From Desulfuromonadales bacterium C00003107 (lineage in GTDB: Bacteria > Desulfobacterota > Desulfuromonadia > Desulfuromonadales > Syntrophotaleaceae): a stretch of 9,539 nt of DNA. The number at the start of each line of letters is the position of its first letter. Position 1 is the first letter of the stretch. Below the pieces are notes generated by a model that saw nothing but the letters and a program-made list of their open reading frames with translations, was not told the origin of the DNA and searched no databases. The translations under genes were made by a program, and so were the position numbers. Below, piece after piece: positions 1-5,585 of the stretch. The DNA lies in contig MAXT01000264.1 in NCBI GenBank assembly GCA_001751225.1, forward strand, positions 1-9,539, written 5' to 3'.

Positions 1-329
1 GGCTTGAAGGGTTTGGAAATATAGTCGTAGGCGCCATGCTTAAGACATTCGACGGCGGTATCTATAGAGCCATAAGCACTCATCATGATCACCATGCCAT
101 CGACACCCAACTGTTTGATTTGCTGCAACAAGCCGAGACCGTCCAGTTCCGGCATGCGGATATCGCTCAAGATTATATCGAAGGATTCGTCCTGCAGCAG
201 TTGCAGGGCTTCCGTCCCGCTGCCAGCTTCAGTCACCCGGTAGCCCGCTCCTTCCAGCACCAGGCGCAACATATGCCGCACGCTGTTTTCGTCATCAACG
301 ACCAGGACCTTTTTCTTCTCAGCCCCCAT
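1..329 (-). CDS. NtrC-type response regulator, receiver domain (partial, cut by window edge)
   Basis: This is the N-terminal part, about 109 codons, of a response regulator that runs off the left edge. Reading leftward from the ATG at 329, the protein begins [14 protein letters not shown]. It has the acidic pair D12-D13, the phosphoacceptor D56 in the segment LSDIRMPELDG, the conserved S84 in MMSAYGSIDTAV, and K106 in YISKPFKP. This is a complete CheY-like receiver domain. The AYGSIDTAV ... GAYDYI-KPF wording is typical of sigma54-activating NtrC/AtoC regulators, so an AAA+ domain and a DNA-binding domain probably follow outside the window; that is inferred. Its start overlaps the end of the kinase gene by 11 bases, so the two are probably translationally coupled and the kinase is its likely phosphodonor. 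The target genes cannot be read from the window. Confidence 0.9.
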   Translation of the reverse strand, partial: MGAEKKKVLVVDDENSVRHMLRLVLEGAGYRVTEAGSGTEALQLLQDESFDIILSDIRMPELDGLGLLQQIKQLGVDGMVIMMSAYGSIDTAVECLKHGAYDYISKPFK

Positions 330-1845
330 GCCCGCAATCCTCCCTTTTCATGTATACGCTAAAGACGCTGCCCCGCCCGGCATCGGACTGCACCTTGATG
401 CGTCCACCCGCTTCCTCAAGCACCCGATAGCAAACCGCCAACCCAAGACCGCAGCCCTTACCGGGCGCCTTGGTAGTAAAAAAAGGATCAAAGATATGCG
501 GCAGGTCCTGTTCGGCAATACCGACTCCATTGTCGGCGAAACCGAGCCAGACCGAATCATCGGTCTCACCACCGGTCAAGTGAATTTCACCCTCGACGGG
601 CAGAGCGTCCTGAGCATTTACCAGCAGATTGACAAAGACCTGCAGCAGGCGATGGCGAACCATAACCACTCGAGGTAATTGTTGCGGCAAAGCATCGACC
701 AGCTTTACCCCGGAAAAAAGCCCCTGATGGTCGAGGAGCGTCAAAGCCTCCTGCAGAACCGTCAACGGGTCGAAGCTCTCTGCCATTTCTTCGCCAGGCT
801 TAGCGTAATCGAGCAGTTCGCGAACCAGACGATCAATCCGCTCTACCTCAACCGCTGCATGTTCAGCAATCTCCCGCTGGCGACCGACGGGCAGTTCCAT
901 TTTCAGCAGCGCCAGATAACCGACCACCGCTGCCAGGGGATTGCCCACCTCATGGGCCATGCCAGCGGCAAGATGTCCGACGGTCGCCATTTTTTCCGAG
1001 CGCAGCAGTTCACTGCGAGCCTGTCTCAGCTCTTCGTTGGTTCGTTGCAAAGAGCGAATATGATCTTCGCTATGCTGGCGGCTTTCCCGCAAAGCAGACA
1101 CCATGACATTAAAGGAGCTGGCCAGTAGCGAAATTTCCCGGGGCCCCGCTTCACTGACTTGCTGATCGAGATCCCCTGCGGCCACCCACCGGGTCGTAGC
1201 CAGGAGCAAGCCGATGGGGCGCACCACATTACGATTGAGCAGATAGAGGCCAAACAGAAACAGCACCGCTCCGTAAAGCACCACATATAGGAGCAGGATT
1301 TTCAAGGAAGAGCGAACCCGGCCGGCTACTTCGTCCAGGGAAAACCGGGCCTGCAAAACGCCGACGAGTTTGCCCCGTTGCCGAATGGGCTGTGTCGAGA
1401 TGAAGTAACATGCAGGTGATGCGCCCCAAGCCAACCAAGCACCAGTATAAACAAGGCGATCCTGAGGTTCGGCCATAAAGCGCAGAGCCTGCAGCCGAGG
1501 ACCAGAGCTCAGTAAACGATCATCCACCGAATGGAGATAGAGCGGCACCAAGACCTCGCCCTTAAGCTTCCAAACCCCTAAGGCCGTGGCATCAGGCAAC
1601 AGGGGCAACAAGCGCGACACACTCTTGTTGTGATTAGCATCGGTTTCTTCCACGCTCAAGGTTTCGCCAACGGAGAGCGCCACGACCTGCATGGTTTCCG
1701 TCAGGTTTTCCAGCCGCTGATTCAGTAGCTCCCGCTCGGTCAGTTTGAGCATCAGAAAGCCGCCGAACAGCAGAGCCGCACCCAGCAGCAGGGTAATATG
1801 CAACATGATTTCGGTGCGTAGACCGACCGGTTTGGCCACCGCCAT
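319..1845 (-). CDS. Membrane-bound NtrB-like sensor histidine kinase
   Basis: This 508-residue protein is a complete sensor kinase. Transmembrane segment 1 is at about 14-34. An extracytoplasmic sensor region covers about 35-180, with no recognisable motif. Transmembrane segment 2 is at about 182-203. A HAMP linker at about 204-256 includes NVVRPI. A short coiled coil follows at about 257-285. The HisKA domain has the H-box [12 protein letters not shown] with phospho-acceptor H298. The ATPase domain has the N-box with N406 and N410, the G1 box ADNGVG (D438), the F-box DPFFTTK, and the G2 box GKGCGLGLA. The H-box and compact kinase core resemble NtrB-type kinases that pair with NtrC-type regulators, which fits the overlapping downstream gene. 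The signal sensed is unknown. The start is uncertain: the ATG at 1845 directly follows a G8 run with no spacer, whereas the in-frame GTG at 1839 has the G-run 6 bases upstream and may be the real start (506 residues). Both leave the first membrane segment intact. Confidence 0.93.
   Translation of the reverse strand: MAVAKPVGLRTEIMLHITLLLGAALLFGGFLMLKLTERELLNQRLENLTETMQVVALSVGETLSVEETDANHNKSVSRLLPLLPDATALGVWKLKGEVLVPLYLHSVDDRLLSSGPRLQALRFMAEPQDRLVYTGAWLAWGASPACYFISTQPIRQRGKLVGVLQARFSLDEVAGRVRSSLKILLLYVVLYGAVLFLFGLYLLNRNVVRPIGLLLATTRWVAAGDLDQQVSEAGPREISLLASSFNVMVSALRESRQHSEDHIRSLQRTNEELRQARSELLRSEKMATVGHLAAGMAHEVGNPLAAVVGYLALLKMELPVGRQREIAEHAAVEVERIDRLVRELLDYAKPGEEMAESFDPLTVLQEALTLLDHQGLFSGVKLVDALPQQLPRVVMVRHRLLQVFVNLLVNAQDALPVEGEIHLTGGETDDSVWLGFADNGVGIAEQDLPHIFDPFFTTKAPGKGCGLGLAVCYRVLEEAGGRIKVQSDAGRGSVFSVYMKREDCGHGG
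339..345 (-). promoter_or_regulatory. Ribosome binding site of the response regulator, inside the kinase gene
   Basis: On the minus strand AGGGAGG lies 9 bases before the ATG at 329. It sits inside the last codons of the histidine kinase gene. This fixes the regulator start and supports coupled translation of the pair. Confidence 0.75.
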
Positions 1846-1853
1846 CCCCCCCC
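1846..1853 (-). repeat. G8 homopolymer immediately before the kinase start codon
   Basis: Eight consecutive G on the minus strand abut the annotated ATG. The tract could serve as a poor ribosome binding site for the GTG at 1839. An ATG at 1868, upstream of the tract, is out of frame with the kinase by one base. One extra G would fuse it in frame and add MALLFGGG in front of the kinase. The run is long enough to be a slippage site, but nothing here shows that it varies. Confidence 0.5.
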
Positions 1854-2169
1854 AAAAAGAAGAGCCATTACAACGAAAACTGGGAACCGAAACTTTATCT
1901 CAAGCCAAGTCGCAAAATACCTAAAAGAAAAATCAATTCTCTGAACTTTTTCTTTATTGAGGACTAAGCGTGAAAATCGAGCCTCGGTATCTTGTCCACT
2001 CAGTTCGTCACAAACCGAACCATAGCACAGCCATACCAACGCAACAATAGAATGAAAAGTTCCTCAGGCAGGGGCAACCTTACAGAGTAGCAATACTACC
2101 CGGGAGTTGATATCCTGACGACAGTCTGCCAGGTAACCGCCGACCAGCTTTTTCGATTTATTGTAGGTA

Positions 2170-2198
2170 GTGACCATCCGGAAACTATGGATGGACAC
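2170..2198 (+). promoter_or_regulatory. Hairpin in the MFS upstream region
   Basis: CCATCC (2174-2179) pairs with GGATGG (2189-2194) around a 9-base loop. Beyond one A/A mismatch, GTG (2170-2172) pairs with CAC (2196-2198). No T-run follows, so it is not a simple terminator. It may be part of the same leader RNA as the larger hairpin 30 bases downstream. Its role is unknown. Confidence 0.4.
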
Positions 2199-2227
2199 AG
2201 CGCAGTTTTCATATGGGAAACGAGCAA

Positions 2228-2324
2228 TTTCCCCCTAGGTCAAGGAAATCAAGCGCTTGCACGGAGGCGTAGTAGTTTACGCCGCACACGCAAGCGAGCG
2301 GATTGACGCCGAGATAGGGGGAAA
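2228..2324 (+). ncRNA. Long nested stem-loop, candidate structured leader RNA of the MFS gene
   Basis: Four nested perfect stems make one rod. TTTCCCCCTA (2228-2237) pairs with TAGGGGGAAA (2315-2324). GTCAA (2239-2243) pairs with TTGAC (2303-2307). CGCTTGC (2254-2260) pairs with GCAAGCG (2290-2296). GGCGTA (2266-2271) pairs with TACGCC (2278-2283) around the 6-base loop GTAGTT. That is 28 Watson-Crick pairs in 97 bases, with asymmetric internal loops between stems, as in riboswitches and other regulatory RNAs. It ends 51 bases before the MFS start codon, on the sense side. I do not recognise it as a known riboswitch class. It has no downstream T-run, and its ends lack flanking direct repeats, so neither a terminator nor a fresh insertion is favoured. 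That it is transcribed, and on which strand, is inferred. Confidence 0.5.
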
Positions 2325-2375
2325 GGGCCGTTTCTGGATGAAAACTAGGGAATTAATTCCAGGAACACCAACGCC

Positions 2376-3566
2376 ATGCCGCTGCAGAAAAACATATCCA
2401 AACTGTACATCTTTTCCTTCCTCAAGATGACCCTCTTTCCGATGGCGATCATCACTCTGTTCTGGAAGGATCAAATCGGTCTCACCCTGACCGATATTCT
2501 GCTGCTGCAGGCGATCTTTTCGGTAGCCAGTGTCATTTTTGAATATCCCTCGGGCTACCTGAGCGATCGTTTGGGCTACCGCACCGCACTGATTCTGGCC
2601 TGCCTGCTGGCCATCGGCGGCTGGAGCCTCTACACCCTGGCTGATTCCTTTACCGGCGTACTGCTGGCCGAAATCATTCTCGGCGGTGCCTGGGCCTTCA
2701 TCAGCGGTTCAGACAGCGCTCTGCTCTTTGAGACCCTGCGCACCCAAGGCCAGGAAGAACACTATGCCCGCTTCGATGGACGCATGACCGGCTGCGCCCA
2801 AACTGGCGAGGCCGCCGGTGCTCTGTTTGCCGGGGTCATGTATGCCGCCTGGCCTCTGCTGCCCTTTGTTGGTCAGATCGGCCTGTGGATTATCGGCCTC
2901 GGAATCTGCCTAACCCTGGTCGAGCCCGAGCCCGAAGCAGAAAGCGGCCCAGCGATCCATTCCCACCTGACCGAGGCTCTGCACACCTGTCGTTACGCCT
3001 TGCTGGAAAACCGCCATGTGCGGGCCACCATCCTGTTCGGCACCGGGCTCGGCATCGCATCTTTTTACGCGGTCTGGCTGATTCAACCTTACATGCAGCA
3101 GACCGGAGTACCCATCGCCTGGTTCGGACCGGTGTGGGCGGGGGCCAATCTGACCATTGCTCTCTGTTCGTTAATCAGTCAGCGCCTGCATTTCGCCTGG
3201 GGACACCGGGGCATGGCCGCTCTGTTTATTGCCCTTATCATAGTAGGCTATGCCGGATTGAGCTTCACTGCAGGGGTATGGGGGTTTCTCTTCTACTACC
3301 TGTTAACCGCCATGCGCGGCCTGCAGGGACCCATTATGCGCAACCATCTGCAGCGAGCCAGTCGCCGCAGCAACCGCGCCAGCATTCTGTCTTTGCACAG
3401 CTTGGCCTTTCGCATTTTGTTCGTCGTTACCGGCCCCCTGGTCGGCCTGTCCGCCGACCATCTCGGCTTGCGTCCAACCTTTGGGGTGCTGGCCATACTG
3501 TTCACCGCCGCCCTGCTACCCGGAGCCTGGTTGTTTCTGAGGACTTTGCCTGAAACAGCTGAATAG
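2376..3566 (+). CDS. Major facilitator superfamily (MFS) transporter
   Basis: This 396-residue integral inner-membrane protein has about 11-12 hydrophobic segments. The MFS motif A is clear in the loop after the second segment (G60-YLSDRLGYR-69). A hydrophilic cytoplasmic stretch at about 183-216, rich in Glu and containing EPEPEAE, separates the two six-helix halves. Length and layout fit a drug/metabolite efflux or uptake MFS carrier driven by an ion gradient. The segment FISGSDSALLFETL in the first half is of a type I associate with uncharacterised bacterial MFS proteins, and the substrate cannot be assigned. The ATG at 2376 is preceded by AGGA at 2361-2364, about 11 bases away, a slightly long spacing. 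The gene stands alone, divergent from the kinase and convergent with the TIGR00300 gene. A structured leader (2228-2324) suggests control at RNA level, which is inference. Confidence 0.88.
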   Translation: MPLQKNISKLYIFSFLKMTLFPMAIITLFWKDQIGLTLTDILLLQAIFSVASVIFEYPSGYLSDRLGYRTALILACLLAIGGWSLYTLADSFTGVLLAEIILGGAWAFISGSDSALLFETLRTQGQEEHYARFDGRMTGCAQTGEAAGALFAGVMYAAWPLLPFVGQIGLWIIGLGICLTLVEPEPEAESGPAIHSHLTEALHTCRYALLENRHVRATILFGTGLGIASFYAVWLIQPYMQQTGVPIAWFGPVWAGANLTIALCSLISQRLHFAWGHRGMAALFIALIIVGYAGLSFTAGVWGFLFYYLLTAMRGLQGPIMRNHLQRASRRSNRASILSLHSLAFRILFVVTGPLVGLSADHLGLRPTFGVLAILFTAALLPGAWLFLRTLPETAE

Positions 3567-3626
3567 ATAGAGATTTGAGATAAAAACTACGAACCCAGAG
3601 CAAAAAAAACAATTTTAACTTCGCCG

Positions 3627-3658
3627 GTCCCGGCCGGCCAGCCGGGATACTTTCTTTG
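3627..3658 (+). terminator. Probable terminator of the MFS gene
   Basis: CCCGGC (3629-3634) pairs with GCCGGG (3641-3646) around a 6-base loop. T3628-A3647 and a G-T pair extend it to 8 bp. A T-rich stretch ACTTTCTTTG follows on the + strand. It lies 61 bases after the MFS stop codon. The T-run is broken by C, so efficiency is uncertain. Confidence 0.5.
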
Positions 3659-3673
3659 CTAGTCCAAAGAAAA
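3650..3673 (+). repeat. T-rich/A-rich hairpin behind the MFS terminator
   Basis: TTTCTTTG (3651-3658) pairs with CAAAGAAA (3665-3672) around the loop CTAGTC. From memory, CTTTCTTTG-loop-CAAAGAAAG sequences recur downstream of genes in many proteobacterial genomes; I cannot verify this here. A counterpart lies at 4028-4051 behind the convergent gene. Confidence 0.45.
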
Positions 3674-4027
3674 GACGGATTGGCTGTCGCCGGACTTCTG
3701 TTGCGAAGATTGTTAAATCGATGACCCTATGTTGCGCATTGACGAGAAGCCGCTTCATTGGCGACTCCCCTGTCATTGGAACAGCTTGCAGGCAGCCAAC
3801 GTGAGAGGGTGCCGTAGCAGTGTTGCATATGCGTTATGGGTTTTAAACCCTACAGCATCTTCGATCTCCCTTGTGCAAGAGAGGTGGATCGAGAGTTTTA
3901 GCAACCTATTTTCGGAAGAGGGGCCACGCAAAGAAATTGCTCCCGCCGTGGAATGGCTCTAGGGTATTAGCCTTCTCCTTGCATGCGTGACAGTATGCTC
4001 CACGCAGTGGCAGCCATTTTTTGACTA
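3674..4027. other. Gene-free stretch between the convergent MFS and TIGR00300 genes
   Basis: I see no supported gene in these roughly 350 bases. A 77-codon open frame (3729-3962) has no ribosome binding site, no recognisable motif and unremarkable composition. Small palindromes occur: GGGTTT/AAACCC at about 3838-3850, and TCGATC (3862-3867) with GATCGA (3888-3893). They could be remnants of a decayed sequence; nothing identifies it. Confidence 0.5.
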
Positions 4028-4051
4028 CTTTTTGTTGGCTCGGACAAAAAG
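4028..4051 (-). repeat. T-rich/A-rich hairpin behind the TIGR00300 gene
   Basis: CTTTTTGT (4028-4035) pairs with ACAAAAAG (4044-4051) around an 8-base loop. It lies beyond the GC-rich hairpin 4062-4079 as read from the leftward gene, mirroring the arrangement behind the MFS gene. Confidence 0.45.
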
Positions 4052-4061
4052 CAGGACGTCT

Positions 4062-4079
4062 GGCGGGACGCGACCCGCC
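4062..4079 (-). terminator. Probable terminator hairpin of the TIGR00300 gene
   Basis: GGCGGG (4062-4067) pairs with CCCGCC (4074-4079) around a 6-base loop, starting only a few bases after the stop codon at 4084-4086. On the minus strand the first T-run (CTTTTTG) comes about 10 bases later and belongs to the next hairpin. Termination by this pair of hairpins is plausible but not textbook. Confidence 0.45.
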
Positions 4080-4083
4080 GGTT

Positions 4084-5295
4084 TTATTGACCCAACCCCC
4101 GAGACAACTGTTCGAGAAAAGAAGCTGCATCCATAACGATACCCAGGGACTGGCGGCTACCTCGATCGCGCAATTTAGTCACCACTCCCGGATTGATATC
4201 GACGCAGACCGTAAAGACCCTGGCCGGCAGCAGGTTGCCGGTAGCGATAGAGTGGAGAGTGGTTCCGATCATAAGAGCCAGGCCGACCCCGGCCAACTGC
4301 TTACGCATAGCCTCTTGCGCCGCCAGCACGTCGGTGATGACTTCTGGCAACGGGCCGTCATCCCGTATGGAACCGGCCAGAACAAAAGGCACCTGGTGGG
4401 TAACACAGGCCTGCATGATACCGCTACGAAGCAGACCGGAAACGACAGCCGCGTCGATGGATCCAGCCGCTCGAATAGCATTGATCGCCCACAGGTGATG
4501 AGCGTGTCCCGATCGACCTGCTCGGTCACCGCACACCGGAACCCCCAATGAAGTGCCGAACAGCGCCTGCTCGATATCGTGGGCGGCAAGAGCATTGCCG
4601 GCAAACAGAATATCGATCCAGCCCTGGCGAATCAACTCTGCGAGAATCGGTCCGGCACCGGTGTGAACAATGGCCGGCCCCCCGACCAGCAACACCTTTT
4701 TGCCTGCGTTTTTCATTTGACGTACCGCAGCGACTACCTGCTGCAGCAACGGCCCCTTGGGCTTTTCCGCCGAGACACCACTGCTCATGAATCGAAACCT
4801 GTGCTCCCCTGATTCGCGGGCTGGATAGCTGACCCGCACTCCCTGTTCACCGACCACGATCTGGTCGCCAGCCTTTACTGCGGTCATGGGCAGCGCCCTG
4901 ACCCGGTTAAAGTCAGGAGCAACCACCAAGGCCAAATCCATCTCTTCTTCGGGCACGGCCAGCCACTGCTCCGCGATCAGTACCTCCGTCGGCAAATTGG
5001 TGGTGGCGTAGAAACGCTTCGGCAAAACCCCATCAGCCGGAGCCGGCTCAAGGCAGGCGGACAACGCCTTAACCGGCTCAGCCCCTAAAGCAGAAATTTG
5101 CTCCATAACTTCGGACAGCACTTTGATATTCGGTGCCGTGACCTGTAACAATGCTTCGCTGGAATCCTGCCTAGTGCGACCGACGGTAAACTTCACAATC
5201 TCGTACTCGGCTCCAAGACGACCTATGCCGTCGAGCACTCGGGACAGGATCTGGTCATCGATCAGGTGGCCACGCAGAACTACTTGCTGTTCCAT
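4084..5295 (-). CDS. TIGR00300 / LOR-SDH family protein, probable ornithine cyclodeaminase-like enzyme
   Basis: This 403-residue soluble protein matches the TIGR00300 family as I remember it. The N-terminal ~95 residues are the LOR/SDH bifunctional-enzyme conserved region (VVLRGHLIDD ... GAEYEIVKFTVG). A Rossmann-like part follows with VLLVGGPAIVHTGAG (about 201-215), GHAHHLWAINAIR (about 263-275), LAGSIRDDGPLPEVITD (about 306-322) and TVCVDINPGVVTK near the C-terminus. Family members include the archaeal-type ornithine cyclodeaminase (ornithine to proline plus ammonia, using NAD). The same module forms the C-terminal part of cyanobacterial AgrE/ArgZ behind an arginine dihydrolase domain, which is absent here. 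The activity is inferred from family only. The start is the ATG at 5295, with AAGGGAG 5 bases upstream. An upstream in-frame TTG at 5331 would add 12 residues, but it has no ribosome binding site and lies at the MITE edge. No arginine or proline genes adjoin it. Confidence 0.8.
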   Translation of the reverse strand: MEQQVVLRGHLIDDQILSRVLDGIGRLGAEYEIVKFTVGRTRQDSSEALLQVTAPNIKVLSEVMEQISALGAEPVKALSACLEPAPADGVLPKRFYATTNLPTEVLIAEQWLAVPEEEMDLALVVAPDFNRVRALPMTAVKAGDQIVVGEQGVRVSYPARESGEHRFRFMSSGVSAEKPKGPLLQQVVAAVRQMKNAGKKVLLVGGPAIVHTGAGPILAELIRQGWIDILFAGNALAAHDIEQALFGTSLGVPVCGDRAGRSGHAHHLWAINAIRAAGSIDAAVVSGLLRSGIMQACVTHQVPFVLAGSIRDDGPLPEVITDVLAAQEAMRKQLAGVGLALMIGTTLHSIATGNLLPARVFTVCVDINPGVVTKLRDRGSRQSLGIVMDAASFLEQLSRGLGQ

Positions 5296-5300
5296 AGGCT

Positions 5301-5307
5301 CTCCCTT
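5301..5307 (-). promoter_or_regulatory. Ribosome binding site deciding the TIGR00300 gene start
   Basis: AAGGGAG on the minus strand stands 5 bases before the ATG at 5295. It supports this start over the upstream TTG at 5331. Confidence 0.75.
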
Positions 5308-5329
5308 AAAGGATATGGTCTGATGCTCC

Positions 5330-5335
5330 AATTAT
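5330..5335. repeat. Left copy of the AATTAT direct repeat (putative target-site duplication)
   Basis: AATTAT lies immediately outside the left inverted end of the element and is identical to 5487-5492 outside the right end. Confidence 0.55.
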
Positions 5336-5486
5336 GATGGCATCGCAAAAAGTCCGCCCTAAGGCGTTACGGCGTTTTTTCAAGACCTCGACATACTAGA
5401 CGTATGACTTCACCCCTGAAAAATCACTAGGCCTTGTAGGACAAAATCTTTATTTAGCCATCCTATAAGTTTTTTGCGACGCCATC
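5336..5486. mobile_element. MITE-like palindromic element, 151 bp, flanked by 6-bp direct repeats
   Basis: The ends are inverted repeats. GATGGCATCGCAAAAA (5336-5351) matches the reverse complement of 5471-5486 in 15 of 16 positions. The identical hexamer AATTAT directly flanks both sides (5330-5335 and 5487-5492), as a target-site duplication would. Inside are smaller stems, such as TTTTTCA (about 5375-5382) with TGAAAAA (about 5417-5423), CATAC/GTATG around 5391-5405, and TAGGA/TCCTA (about 5437 and 5461). There is no coding capacity, so any movement would depend on a transposase elsewhere. I associate GATGGCRTCGCAAAAA ends with intergenic repeats in Geobacter/Pelobacter-type genomes, but cannot check this. 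An alternative reading is a larger imperfect palindrome from 5322 to 5500 (24 of 30 end positions matching), in which case AATTAT would be chance. Confidence 0.65.
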
Positions 5487-5492
5487 AATTAT
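5487..5492. repeat. Right copy of the AATTAT direct repeat (putative target-site duplication)
   Basis: AATTAT lies immediately outside the right inverted end of the element. Read on the minus strand it forms most of a TATAAT box (5488-5493). Confidence 0.55.
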
Positions 5493-5493
5493 A
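5488..5493 (-). promoter_or_regulatory. Candidate -10 box of the TIGR00300 gene, separated from it by the MITE
   Basis: The minus strand reads a perfect TATAAT here. No good -35 box lies 16-18 bases upstream, so the promoter would be weak or activator-dependent. In the reconstructed site without the element, this box lies between GATGCTC and GAGCATC arms (now 5494-5500 and 5322-5328), an 8-base spacer dyad resembling an operator over a -10 box. Present function is inferred. Confidence 0.4.
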
Positions 5494-5539
5494 GAGCATC
5501 TGTCTCGAAGCGCCATGTCCGGCGACGGAAATCGACCTT

Positions 5540-5569
5540 TTGTCTGGCCTTAACCTGCCGGAATATATT
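5540..5569 (+). promoter_or_regulatory. Candidate sigma70 promoter of the HD-domain gene
   Basis: TTGTCT (5540-5545) and TATATT (5564-5569) are separated by 18 bases. The start of transcription would fall near 5576. That leaves almost no leader for an ATG at 5586, but a usual one for the in-frame ATG at 5613. Confidence 0.4.
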
Positions 5570-5585
5570 ATAAAAGAAAGAAACG

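Larger units (their letters stand above)
1854..2375. other. Gene-free divergent region between the kinase and MFS transporter genes
   Basis: These 522 bases separate two divergent genes. The half next to the kinase (1854-2060) is AT-rich and should hold the kinase promoter. I could not find a convincing -35/-10 pair, nor a sigma54 site with the GG and GC dinucleotides ten bases apart. The half next to the transporter holds the two hairpins listed separately (2170-2198 and 2228-2324), and a small weak one at 2087-2099. No coding sequence is supported: the open frames here are short, lack ribosome binding sites, and one is merely an out-of-frame run into the kinase. Confidence 0.6.

Noticed and set aside
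679..1128. A 149-codon plus-strand frame inside the kinase gene
   Set aside because: It is antisense to the HAMP and HisKA coding region, so a shadow frame.
1752..2039. A 95-codon leftward frame running into the kinase start
   Set aside because: It overlaps the kinase out of frame, has no ribosome binding site, and its 3' half is a shadow of the kinase. Only its internal ATG at 1868 is of interest, because of the G8 tract.
1854..2100. A sigma54 promoter for the kinase/NtrC-type pair
   Set aside because: A TGGCTTG stretch in the kinase upstream region lacks the required GC dinucleotide at the -12 position.
2228..2324. Integron attC site, MITE or simple terminator as the explanation for the large hairpin
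   Set aside because: It lacks the attC core (GTTRRRY and RYYYAAC), flanking direct repeats, and a T-run after the stem. A structured leader RNA fits better.
1854..2375. A c-di-GMP-I (GEMM), cobalamin, TPP or FMN riboswitch
   Set aside because: None of the conserved core sequences I know for these classes is present.
2277..2474. A 65-codon frame antisense to the start of the MFS gene
   Set aside because: It runs through the structured leader and the MFS coding region on the wrong strand, with no homology signal.
3729..3962. A 77-codon open frame in the convergent gap
   Set aside because: It has no ribosome binding site, no recognisable motif, and the region has no other coding sign. It is better described as gene-free.
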